The notes: generated by a model from the letters alone, not told the origin. A stretch of 12,910 nucleotides of DNA from CAWGCA01 sp963820955 (GCA_963820955.1 CAWGCA010000007.1:1-12910); one strand, 5' to 3'; numbered from the stretch's first letter, positions 1-7,960 are shown. Numbers and translations: made by a program.

Positions 1-2
1 AC

Positions 3-436
3 CGCAATACCACGGTGGCCTTCCCCGGCCGGGCAGATGCCGTTCAGTATACCTGGTTGCTGGAGAACGACCAGCGATTGTGGCATGTCATGCTTATCTG
101 GTATCTGTACCAGCGACTGAATCGGCCAGCCTGTAGCCCTTCCCACCTCCTGATCGATGTCTTCGAGGTCTACAGGGAACTGGCACGCACTCCCTGCGGG
201 ATCTGGCGCGCACCGCGTTCGTTATTCAGCGGTTCACCTCCGGGTTATGGACTGAACACACCTGTACCTTCTGTGAGCTGACCTTCCCGGCCCCGGCAGA
301 AAGAAACAAAACCACCTGCCCCAACTGCCGGCGATATTTCCGGTATCGGTGTCCGCACTGTGGTGCGCCGCAGCCGCTAAAGGGCAGAAAGATCCAGCGG
401 ATGGTTTGTGGGCGGTGTGGTGGAGTGCTGAGCTAG
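3..436 (+). CDS. FlhC-like zinc-ribbon transcriptional regulator, 5' partial, one frameshift
   Basis: The reading frame is open from the left edge and then shifts. Positions 3 to about 187 read in one frame; from about 188 to the TAG at 434-436 the protein continues in another. Restoring one base near 185-191 joins them as ELARDSLRDLARTAF. The joined protein resembles the second half of FlhC: a helical part (LIDVFEVYRELA, compare IKAYRLY of E. coli FlhC), then LARTAFVIQRFTSGL before the first zinc cysteines (compare LTRAWTLVRFVESGL). CTFC and CPNC are 14 residues apart, close to the C-x2-C-x16-C-x2-C zinc site of FlhC. Unlike E. coli FlhC it continues into a second pair, CPHC and CGRC, suggesting two zinc ribbons. 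FlhC relatives SetC and AcaC are activators of integrative elements and IncA/C plasmids, and the position directly before an excisionase-integrase pair fits that role. The family call rests on pattern similarity; the element-activator role is inference. An FlhD-like partner, if present, would lie outside the window. Confidence 0.6.
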
Positions 437-802
437 ATGGATTGCACCGAACATATAGGCATACAGCTTATCCCACGGCTGATCCGCCTGCGGGATGCAC
501 CCCGTTATCTTGGAATGGATAGAAACCGATTCAATGCGGAAGTCCGTCCCTTTCTAACCGAAATCCCGATCGGAACCCAAGGGGTGGCATTCGACCGACT
601 TGATCTCGACGCCTGGGTGGACCAATATAAATCCCGCAACGGGCGTCCCGGTCAACCGAAAGGAGACCAACTATGGGACGCAAAAGAGCGCCAGGCCTCT
701 ACAAACGTGGAGACCTCTGGCATATTGACAAAATCATCTTCGGACAAAGAGTTGTCGAAACTACTCGAACAGGCGATCTCAAAGAAGCGGAGAGGTATTT
801 AG
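437..802 (+). CDS. AlpA/excisionase-like winged-helix DNA-binding protein
   Basis: A 121-residue protein whose ATG directly follows the upstream TAG (tagATG), so its translation may be coupled to the FlhC-like gene; GGAG at 422-425 is a weak ribosome site 11 nt before the start. Residues about 15-40 (LIRLRDAPRYLGMDRNRF) look like the helix-turn-helix of AlpA/MerR-type excisionases. Residues about 43-64, with IPIGTQGVAFDRLDLDAW, look like the following wing, which in this family reads FDRxDLDAW. The C-terminal third is charged and low in hydrophobic residues. By position and fold it is probably the recombination directionality factor or a repressor for the adjacent integrase. Codons for residues 79-121 are also read in another frame as the start of the integrase. 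No frameshift is apparent. I recognise the gene pair from other proteobacterial elements but do not know a tested function. Confidence 0.7.
   Translation: MDCTEHIGIQLIPRLIRLRDAPRYLGMDRNRFNAEVRPFLTEIPIGTQGVAFDRLDLDAWVDQYKSRNGRPGQPKGDQLWDAKERQASTNVETSGILTKSSSDKELSKLLEQAISKKRRGI
659..665 (+). promoter_or_regulatory. Ribosome binding site of the integrase, inside the excisionase-like gene
   Basis: AAAGGAG lies 7 nt before the ATG at 673. It is the best Shine-Dalgarno sequence in the left part of the window and sits inside the coding sequence of the preceding gene. It decides the integrase start at 673 and supports a real overlap of the two genes rather than a later start. Confidence 0.75.
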
Positions 803-1807
803 CACACCGGATTGAGTCCATCAGACAGGCACAAGCATACGGAATCAGGCCAACGAGAATGTTCAAGGAAGCAGCGGCAAAATACCTACGCGAAAACATG
901 GAAAAGCGATCGATTGGCGATGACGCTTCCAGGCTAAAAGGTTTGCTTCCGTTTGTCGGAGACCTTCCATTGACCCTGATTCACGATGGAACGCTTGCTG
1001 CCTATATTGATGATTGCAGAGCAAAGGGACTGAAAAAGAAAACAATCAATAATGGACTAGAGATTGTTCGACGTATTCTTAATCTGGCAGCAAGGAAATG
1101 GCGAGACGAAAACGGATTGACTTGGATGGAAATCCTCCCCTACTAACAATGCAGGCTGTGGACGATGCAAGGCCACCTTATCCCTTGGGTTGGGATGAAC
1201 AGAAGTACTTGCTCAAGTCCTTGCCAGATCATCTGGCACAGATGGCATTGTTCAAGGTGAATACAGGCACTAGGGAACAAGAGGTTTGCCAACTCCGTTG
1301 GAATTGGGAAATCGAGATTCCCGAATTGGAAACCTCCGTCTTCCTTATCCCAGCGGAGATCGTCAAAAACAAGGAAGACCGTCTTGTAGTTTTGAACAGG
1401 GTAGCCAAGTCGGTAGTCGAATCACAGAGATCGAAGCATCCATCCAGGGTATTTACATACCGCAAGTGTCCGGTTCAAGGAATGTATAACAGTGCATGGA
1501 AGCGTGTCGGATCGTGGCAGCAGAGGCGTACAGCAAGGAAAACAACGAACCCATTGTCTGGAGTTTTGCCAACCTAAGGGTTCACGATCTGAAGCACACA
1601 TTTGGCAGAAGGCTGAGAGCGGCGAGAGTGCCTTTGGAGACCAGAAAGGTCTTACTCGGGCACCGAAATGGGGACATCACATCTCACTATTCCGCGCCTG
1701 AAATCAGAGAGTTAATAGAGGCGGCAAACCGGGTATGTGAGAGTGAGTCCCGCAAAAATCCCGCACTCACAATTCTCAAAAGAAAAGCCGCAGGGGAGCA
1801 GTCCTAA
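673..1807 (+). pseudogene. Tyrosine site-specific integrase, two single-base frameshifts as read
   Basis: Catalyses integration and excision of the element at its attachment site. The N-terminus (MGRKRAPGLYKRGDLWHI) is the small arm-type DNA-binding domain of this integrase group, followed by a helical core-binding domain to about 1130. Two missing bases break the gene, one at 1131-1140 (MEI then PPLLTMQ) and one at 1501-1510 (AWKRV then RIVAAEAY). With both restored the length is 378 aa, normal for the family. Catalytic residues are visible: Arg in NTGTREQE (1272-1274), His-x-x-Lys in HDLKHTFGRR (1583-1594), His in GHRNGD (1661-1663) and the Tyr nucleophile in SHYS (1688-1690). Lys instead of Arg in the second box is, as I recall, common in this subgroup. 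All active-site residues survive, so the breaks are recent or are sequencing errors. The gene reads toward the tRNA and stops 24 bp before it, the usual arrangement for a tRNA-targeting integrase. Confidence 0.85.
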
Positions 1808-1880
1808 CCGGCTGTATTTTATAGGAAATATTGGTAAGGGGGGCAGGGTTCCCGAACCTACGACCTTGGGTTATGAGCCC
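1808..1880. other. Probable element/chromosome junction (attachment site) in the 3' half of tRNA-fMet
   Basis: The integrase stop at 1805-1807 is followed by 24 bp and then the CCA end of the tRNA. Tyrosine integrases of this kind usually recombine in the anticodon-arm to T-arm segment and leave an identical 3' tRNA fragment at the far end of the element. The T-arm here contains an inverted pair, GGTTC and GAACC, separated by 2 nt (1847-1858), a possible core-site symmetry. No second copy of the tRNA 3' segment lies in the window, so the other boundary should lie to the left. The exact crossover point cannot be fixed from this side alone. Confidence 0.55.
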
Positions 1881-1911
1881 GACGAGCTGCCAGACTGCTG
1901 CCCGCCCCGCA
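1832..1911 (-). tRNA. tRNA-fMet(CAU), initiator type, with irregular geometry
   Basis: Read on the minus strand, the anticodon loop CTCATAA (anticodon at 1873-1875) is flanked by GGG and CCC, the three G-C pairs that mark bacterial initiator tRNA. The D-loop to anticodon run GTCTGGCAGCTCG and the encoded CCA (1832-1834) also fit. Compared with the usual 77-nt initiator, this copy spans 80 nt. It has two extra bases between acceptor and D-arm, lacks one base on the 3' side of the anticodon stem (CCCA, not CCCGA), and has two extra bases in the T-arm, giving a 9-nt T-loop between GTAGG and CCTGC. The acceptor 3' side (CCCCCCTTACCA) pairs imperfectly with the 5' GCGGGGC. It is either a degraded copy or affected by the same indel noise seen in the nearby genes. 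Its place after nuoN is the customary one in gammaproteobacteria. Confidence 0.8.
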
Positions 1912-1925
1912 ATTGTGGAGGAGGA

Positions 1926-1954
1926 ATAGTACGCATTCTGTGGTTATTTGGCAA
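1926..1954 (-). promoter_or_regulatory. Sigma70-like promoter of tRNA-fMet
   Basis: On the minus strand TTGCCA (1949-1954) and TACTAT (1926-1931) are separated by exactly 17 nt and match the -35 and -10 consensus at 5 of 6 and 4 to 5 of 6 positions. The -10 box ends 14 nt before the tRNA 5' end, leaving room for a short leader. The promoter lies in the 112-bp gap between nuoN and the tRNA, so the tRNA can be transcribed independently of nuo. Confidence 0.55.
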
Positions 1955-2023
1955 GCGCCCATTGAAATAGTTCGCCTCTGCCAGAGAGATCAAAAAATTC
2001 CAGAGGGAGGAGCAAACCTGACT

Positions 2024-3450
2024 TCAAGAGTCCCTAACCCCAGGTAACATCCAATGGCCCGCGGGGCAATTAAAATAAATCCTCCCAAAATCATCCCAAG
2101 ACCCAGCATGGGCAGCCCGCTCCAGATATCCCAATGCGGTTGTGGTGCGGCAAACTCCCATCTCCTCCAGCTTTTTGTCGAAATACATGGCCTGAAGGAT
2201 GCGCATGTAGTACAAGACGCCATGATGGAGAAGAAAACACCGACCAGGGCCAGCCAGAGCATATCGATATCGATCACCGCCTAAGCACCACAACTTGGCA
2301 AAAAGCCAACCGTGGGGAACACCCGCCATGGAGAACATCAGCAACAGCATCGTGAAGGCAAACAGGGGCTGCGATCGTGCAGACTATGTAACAGATCACT
2401 GCTTCGAAACCCTGCGGCTAAGCAGGATAACGATACCGAAACCGCCCAGCGCCGTCAGCGCGTAAACGATGGCGTAGAACATGGCAGCCGATATCCTCCT
2501 GGTTCCGGCCAATAACCCAGCAAGATAAAACCAACATGGAGATGGTTGAGTAGGCCAGCATGCGTTTGATGTTGGCCTGGGCGATGGCGATGACATTACC
2601 CAGCGCCATGGAGAGGACCGCCAGAATCACCAGCATCCCCTGCCAGTCGGCATGCAGCTGCCCATCCCGTCCACCAACAGGCGCATGGCCAGGGCGAAAG
2701 CGGCGATCTTCGGGGCGCTGCCGACGAACAGGGTCACCGCGGTCGGGGCGCCATGGTAGACGTCGGGCACCCACATGTGGAAAGGGACGGCACCGAATTT
2801 GAAACCCAGGCCGATCACCACGAATACCAGGCCGAATACCAGCACCATATCGTTCATGCCGCCTGCCTGCAGCGCCTTGGCGACCGCCTGGAAGTCGATG
2901 CAGCCGGTAGCACCATAGATCATGGAGATACCGTAAAGCAGCATACCCGAGGCCAGGGCGCCCAGAACAAAATACTTCATCGCAGCTTCGGAGCCAGTCC
3001 GGAATCCCGGTCGAAGGCCACCAGGGCGTACAGACAGAGCGCCAGCAGCTCCAGACCCAGATAGATGGTCAGAAAGCTGTTGGCGGAGACCATCACCATC
3101 ATGCCGAGCACCGCAAACAGGCCCAGCACGTAGAACTCCCCCTTGAACAGATCCCGGTCACGCAGATAGTCCTTGGCGTAAAGAAAGGCAACCGCGCTGA
3201 TCAACAGAATCGCTACCTTCAGCACATCGCCCATGGGGTCGCGGATCACACTGCCATCGAATAGAATCTGCGCCACGGGGCTCGAAGTCACGATGATCAC
3301 GCCCACGCCAGCAGAAGGCTGACTGTGCCAACCCATAACTAATGAACCGTGCTCTGCTTCAGAAACAGATCCACCACCAGCACCACACAGGTTCGGTGAG
3401 AAGGAAGATCTCTGGCAGGACCGGTATAAGACTGACGTGTCAAATTGCAT
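2024..3450 (-). pseudogene. nuoN: NADH-quinone oxidoreductase subunit N, many frameshifts as read
   Basis: Antiporter-like membrane subunit of complex I, at the inner end of the proton-pumping arm. The start MQFDTSV has a good ribosome site (GGAAAGG, about 9 nt upstream). The protein must be pieced together from several frames: VLPEIFLL near 3415, VVLVVDLFLKQ near 3370, then a clean block from about 3300 to 2995 (VAQILFDGSVIRDPMGDV; FYVLGLFAVLGMMVMVSAN). A second clean block runs about 2980-2665 and includes the family signature FGAVPFHMWVPDVYHGAPTA. NVIAIAQANIKRMLAYSTIS, then the LLAGTRR and ALGGFGIVILLSRR pieces, and finally MLLLMFSMAGVP and GVLYYMRILQAMYFDK follow. I count about a dozen single-base indels, densest in the first 150 bp and the last 550 bp. 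The 3' end is uncertain: one frame stops at 2024-2026, another at 1990. The span of about 475 codons equals a normal NuoN. The conserved blocks argue for sequence error or very recent breakage. Confidence 0.85.
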
Positions 3451-3473
3451 TGATGGGTACCTTTCCAGCCGAA

Positions 3474-4987
3474 TCAGAGCTTTGAAACGGCGATGTGCTT
3501 CAACAGGTTGGCGACCGAGGCGTCCATCACCTCGATCAGGGGTGCGGGCCAGACACCCAGCATCAGCACCGCCAGTGCCAGTGACCCAAGATAAAATTCC
3601 CGGCCGTTGATATCCTGCAGGGCGGCAACACTATCGTTGGCCACCTCGCCGAAGACGACCCGCTTGACCATCCACAGGGTGTAGGCCGCACCGATAATCA
3701 GGGTGGTGGCGGCCAGCAACGCAAACCAGAAGTTGGCGCGGAAGCTCGCCATGATAACCATGAACTCACCGACGAAACCGGAGGTGCCGGGCAGGCCGGC
3801 ATTGGCCATGGCAAAGAACACCATGAAAGCGGCGAAACATCGGCATGGTATTCACCACACCGCCATAGTCATTGATCTCTCGGCTGTGCATGCGGTCGTA
3901 GAGCACGCCGACACAGAGGAACATGGCGGCCGAGATGAAGCCGTGAGAGACCATCTGCACCATGCCGCCCTCGATCCCCAGAGCGGCGCCGCGTCAGGCA
4001 CTGCGGATTGGCGACGATCATGAAGACGATGAAGAAGCCCAGCGTGACGAAACCCATGTGCGCGATGGATGAATAGGCGATCAGCTTCTTCATGTCCTGC
4101 TGCACCAGGGCGACGAATCCGATATAGACAACCGCGATCAGCGACATGAGGATAATCAGCCAGTCAAGTTCATGGCTCGCATCCGGCGTGATCGGCAGAC
4201 TGAAGCGCAGGAAGCCGTAGCCACCGATCTTCAGCATGATGGCCGCCAGGATCACCGAGCCGCCTGTTGGCGCCTCGACGTGTGCGTCCGGCAACCAGGT
4301 GTGTACCGGCCACATCGGCACCTTGACCGCAAAGGCCAGCAGGAAGGCGATAAAAATCAGTATCTGCTCGGTCAGGCCCAGCTTCAGGCTATGAAAATCG
4401 AGAATATCGATGCTGCCGGACTGGAAGTACATGTAGATCAGGGCGACCAGCATGAACACCGAGCCGAGAAAGGTGTAGAGGAAAAACTTGATCGTCGCGT
4501 AGACCCGGTTCGGCCCACCCCAGACACCGATGATCAGGAACATCGGGATCAGCATCGCCTCCCAGAAGACATAGAACAGCATGGCGTCGAGTGCGGCAAA
4601 GACACCGACCATCACGCCTTCCATGATCAGGAAGGCCGCCATGTACTGGACGGTTTGTACTGGATCACTTCCCAGCCGGCAATCACCACCAGCACCGTGA
4701 TGAAGGTGGTCAGGACAATCAGCGGCATCGAGATACCGTCGACCCCCAGGAAATAATTGATATTGAACGGCCGGAATCCAGGCATGCTTCTCGACAAACT
4801 GCATCTCGGCCGTAGAGCGATCGAAAGCCGGGTACAGAGGCAGACTCAAGAGGAATGTCGCAATCGAGACACGCCAGCGCCAGCCAGCGGGAAGCATTGG
4901 CGCTCGGTCGCCACTGGCGAGCACCAGCAGGCCGCCGATAATCGGCAGCCAGATGACAAGCTCAAAATGGGCCAAGTCAGCAATCAT
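3474..4987 (-). pseudogene. nuoM: NADH-quinone oxidoreductase subunit M, four single-base indels as read
   Basis: ND4-like antiporter subunit of the membrane arm, with about 14 membrane helices in the family. It starts at MIADLAHFELVIW, 4 nt after the corrected nuoL stop. The ND4 signature is clear: AVKVPMWPVHTWLPDAHVEA with TGGSVILAAIMLKIGGYG. Four breaks are visible: an extra base near 4766-4773, a missing base near 4647-4652, an extra base near 3986-3994 and an extra base near 3829-3837. The first two compensate, so the ORF stays open while about 40 residues are read out of frame; the correct text there is NINYFLGVDGISMPLIVLTT. The third break ends the first ORF's correct text at FMIVANPQ; the protein resumes as MVQMVSHGFISAAMFLCVG and then as MVFFAMANAGLPGTSGFVGE to the TGA at 3474. 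Undoing the net +2 gives exactly 503 codons plus stop, a normal NuoM length, which supports the reconstruction. Confidence 0.9.
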
Positions 4988-4991
4988 GCTC

Positions 4992-7005
4992 TTACGTCCT
5001 CGTTTCTTTTAACGCGATCACGAACCAGGTCAGCAGCAACGAGCAGGCCCAGGATCATGGCGATGGCGTAGTGATACAGATAACCGGTTTGAAGATTGCG
5101 CATCACAGTCCGGCAAAGCCAGCCGACCACTGGCGCCGATCCGTTAACGGCCACGCCGTCGATCAGGAACGGTCGCCACCTTCCACAGCAGCTTGCCGAG
5201 TACCGCGGCTGCCGCCGGCAAACACGAACTGATAAACTTCGTCGAACCAGTATTTGTTGTCCAGGATCGTATAGCAGCCAGTCGAAACGGATCTTCGGAT
5301 CTTCCGGCGATCTGCGGCTTCTCCATGTAGATGTACAGGCGGTTGCCAGACCCGCCATGGCCAGGAAGAAGGGCGGTCCCATCATGCCATGCAGGATAAA
5401 ACCGCACTGCACCATGGAAATCCCTTGCCCATCTCCGCCAGCACATCGTGCTGCGGCAGCGCCAGAAGACACCGCTCGAAGAAATCGCCGAACAGCATGG
5501 GGCCGACCGTGAAACAGCCGATCACGACGGAGGGAATGGCCAGCAGGATCAGCGGCACGGTCACCACCTTGGGCGACTCGTGGATGTGCTCTCTGGCATG
5601 CTCGTCACGCGGCCCTTCGCCATGGAACACCAGGAAGAACATGCGGAAGCTGTAAAGTGCGGTGACAAAGACACCGGCCACCACCATCACATAGGCGTAG
5701 CCGGAGCCGACGATATGCGAGTGGTGCACAGCCTCGATGATGGCATCCTTGGAGAAGAAGCCGGAAAAACCGGGAAACCCGATCAGTGCCAGGGAGCCGA
5801 GCAGCGAGGTCCAGTAGGTCATGGGCATGTACTTTCTTATGCCGCCCATGTTGCGGATGTCCTGGTCGTGGTGCATACCGATAATCACCGAACCGGCGGC
5901 CAGGAACAGCAACGCCTTGAAGAAGGCGTGGGTCATCAGGTGAAAAATGCCCGCGGAATAAGCGGAAGCACCCGAGCGCGACCGTCATATAACCGAGCTG
6001 AGAGAGGGTCGAATAGGCGACCACCCGCTTGATGTCGTTCTGCACGATGCCAATCAGTCCGGTGAGGATCGCGGTGGTGGCTCCGATTACCAGGACAAAG
6101 CTAAGTGCGGTCTCGGAAAGTTCGTACAGGGGCGACATGCGGGCCACCATGAAGATACCGGCGGTCACCATGGTCGCGGCGTGAATCAGGGCGGAGATCG
6201 GTGTCGGGCCTTCCATCGAATCCGGCAGCCAGACATGCAGCGGCACCTGCGCCGACTTCCCCATGGCGCCGATGAACAGCAGAATGCAGATCACCGTCAT
6301 CAGCGACCACTGAGCATCGCCCCAGACCTGGATCTGAGTATCTGCCAGGCCCGGGGCCGCGGCAAACACGTCGGCGTAATCAAGGCTGTTGAAATACATC
6401 GCCACCGCGGCGATACCCAGGATAAAGCCAAAGTCGCCAACGCGGTTCACCAGAAATGCCTTCATGTTGGCAAAGATGGCGGTCGGTCGCACCGACCAGA
6501 AGCCGATCAGCAGGTAAGAGACCAGTCCAACCGCCTCCCAGCCGAAGAAAAGCTGCATGAAATTGTTGGACATCACCAGCATCAGCATGGAGAAGGTGAA
6601 CAGCGAGATATAGCTGAAGAAACGCTGGTAGCTGTTGTGCCCCGCAAGACTGGTATCCGGCCAGTTGTGTTCATCGTCAGCCATATAGCCGATGGTGTAG
6701 ATATGGACACAGAAGGAGACGAAGGTCACCACGCTCATCATCACCGCGGTCAGCTGATCGACCAGGAATCCCACCTCCAAGTGCAGGCCGTCGCTCACCA
6801 TCCAGGTGTAGACCGGACCGTTGAACACCTCGGCGCTGCCGGAGATAAAACTGCCGAGCACGTAAAAGGACAGCCAGCATGGAGATGCCGACACCGGAAC
6901 TAGTCACCCAATGGGCGCCGACCCGACCGATACTGCCGCCCCAGAAACCGGCGATAACAGCGCCGACCAGGGGCGCGAGAACGATAGCAGATAGATATTT
7001 TCCAT
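4992..7005 (-). pseudogene. nuoL: NADH-quinone oxidoreductase subunit L, about a dozen frameshifts as read
   Basis: ND5-like distal antiporter subunit, whose C-terminal lateral helix braces the membrane arm. The start MENIYL at 7005 has AAGGG 9 nt upstream; an alternative ATG at 7011 overlaps the nuoK stop (TGATG) but is too close to that site. Breaks occur at about 6985-6992 (missing base, restores YLAIVLAPLVGAVIAGFWGG) and 6870-6880 (extra base, restores SMLLSFYVLGSF). From there to about 5972 the protein is clean and includes the signature GKSAQVPLHVWLPDSMEGPT. An extra base near 5966-5974 precedes ASAYSAGIFHLMTHAFF and a clean block to about 5420. The last 420 bp, coding for the end of the lateral helix and the final membrane segment, change frame repeatedly; pieces such as FILHGMMGPPFFLAMAGLAT, LDNKYWFDEVYQFVFAGG and NLQTGYLYHYAIAMI are still recognisable. 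The corrected end LKETRT stops at 4992-4994. The span of about 670 codons is normal. Confidence 0.9.
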
Positions 7006-7010
7006 AGCCA

Positions 7011-7316
7011 TCAGCCCTTCAGTGTATCCAGATCGTCCACATTGATGGTCTGCCGGTTACGGAACAGCACCACCAGGATGGCCAGGCCAATGGCCGCTTC
7101 CGCCGCCGCCACGGTGAGGATGAAGAAGACGAACACTTGCCCGATGAGGTCCCCGTGAAAATGGGAAAAGGCGACGAAGTTGATATTCACGGCCAGCAGC
7201 ATCAGTTCGATGCACATCAGCAGGATGATCACATTCTTGCGATTCAGAAAGATCCCCGCAACGCTCAGCGAAAAGAGGATCGCGCCGAGAATCAGGTAGT
7301 CGGACAGTGCGATCAT
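7011..7316 (-). CDS. nuoK: NADH-quinone oxidoreductase subunit K
   Basis: Intact 101-residue membrane subunit (ND4L-like), the usual length. It starts MIALSDYLILGAILF and forms three membrane helices. The family glutamates buried in helices 2 and 3 are present in MCIELMLLAVN and AAAEAAIGLAILV; they lie on the central proton-transfer path of complex I. The tail FRNRQTINVDDLDTLKG is typical. GGAG lies 7 nt upstream and the gap to nuoJ is only 4 nt; the stop at 7011-7013 touches the nuoL start region. This is the only membrane-arm gene in the window free of indels. Confidence 0.97.
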   Translation of the reverse strand: MIALSDYLILGAILFSLSVAGIFLNRKNVIILLMCIELMLLAVNINFVAFSHFHGDLIGQVFVFFILTVAAAEAAIGLAILVVLFRNRQTINVDDLDTLKG

Positions 7317-7320
7317 TTCT

Positions 7321-7922
7321 TCACTCCTCCGCCTTCATCTTCACCACCCGAATCCGGTCCGGGCCTTTTTTGATCCGTACCTGCTGCGACGGATTCTGGT
7401 ACTTGGTGTCGGGACGCTTGCGCATGGTCAGGCCGATAGCCGCAATGATCGCCACCAGCAGAATCACCGCAGCGACCTCGAACGGATACATATAGACGGT
7501 GTAGAGGACGCTGCCCAGCTGCTCGGTATTGCTGTAATCCGCCGCATGGGGACTGGGTGGGGCAATCTTATCCAGACCGAAATTCCGCGGCCCCACCACC
7601 AGGAAGATCTCCACCACCATGGCGGCAGCCACCAGCAGCCCTACCGGCAGATACTTATGAAGCCGGCCCGCATGGTGGCGACGTCGATATCCAGCATCAT
7701 AACCACGAACAGGAACAGCACCATGACCGCGCCAACGTAGACCAGCACCAGCACAATGGCAAGGAACTCCGCCTCCGCCAGCAGCCAGAGGCCGGCACTG
7801 GTGAAGAAGGCCAGCACCAGGAACAGGGCCGAGTGGACCGGATTGCGGCGCGTAATCACCATGCTGGCGGCAAACACCAGGATCGCTGCGAATACATAAA
7901 AGACAAATTTTTCGAATGTCAT
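7321..7922 (-). CDS. nuoJ: NADH-quinone oxidoreductase subunit J, one frameshift as read
   Basis: ND6-like membrane subunit at the junction of the quinone module and the pump arm. The start MTFEKFVFYVFAAILV has GGAAG 8 nt upstream. The ND6 core AEFLAIVLVLVYVGAVMVLF is intact; it contains the third helix with the pi-bulge region that moves during turnover. One base is missing near 7655-7665: the frame reads MRAGF and then ends early (ISICR), while the other frame continues as HKYLPVGLLVAAAMVVEIFL through MYPFEVAAVILLVAIIAAIG to the TGA at 7321-7323. With the base restored the protein is 200 residues, normal for the subunit. The cut version would lose the last two membrane helices. Confidence 0.93.
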
Positions 7923-7960
7923 CAGTATCTTCCAAATCAGGTTACCGGGACGCAGTCTCC

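Noticed and set aside
1131..1510. Programmed ribosomal frameshifting in the integrase, as in some transposases
   Set aside because: Neither break has a slippery heptamer or a downstream stem that I can see, there are two breaks instead of one, and the same kind of break occurs in unrelated nuo genes and in the tRNA.
1..1911. A new defence or cargo system carried by the element
   Set aside because: Only the regulator, excisionase-like gene and integrase at one end of the element are inside the window; any cargo would be to the left, so nothing can be claimed.
1980..2020. Intrinsic terminator after nuoN (CCTCT ... AGAGG arms with a T-run nearby on the minus strand)
   Set aside because: The T-run lies inside the loop rather than after the stem, and the stem is only 4-5 bp, so it does not have terminator geometry.
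7005..7011. nuoL start at the upstream ATG overlapping the nuoK stop (TGATG)
   Set aside because: The AAGGG ribosome site is only 3 nt from that ATG but 9 nt from the next one, and NuoL proteins usually begin MENIY.
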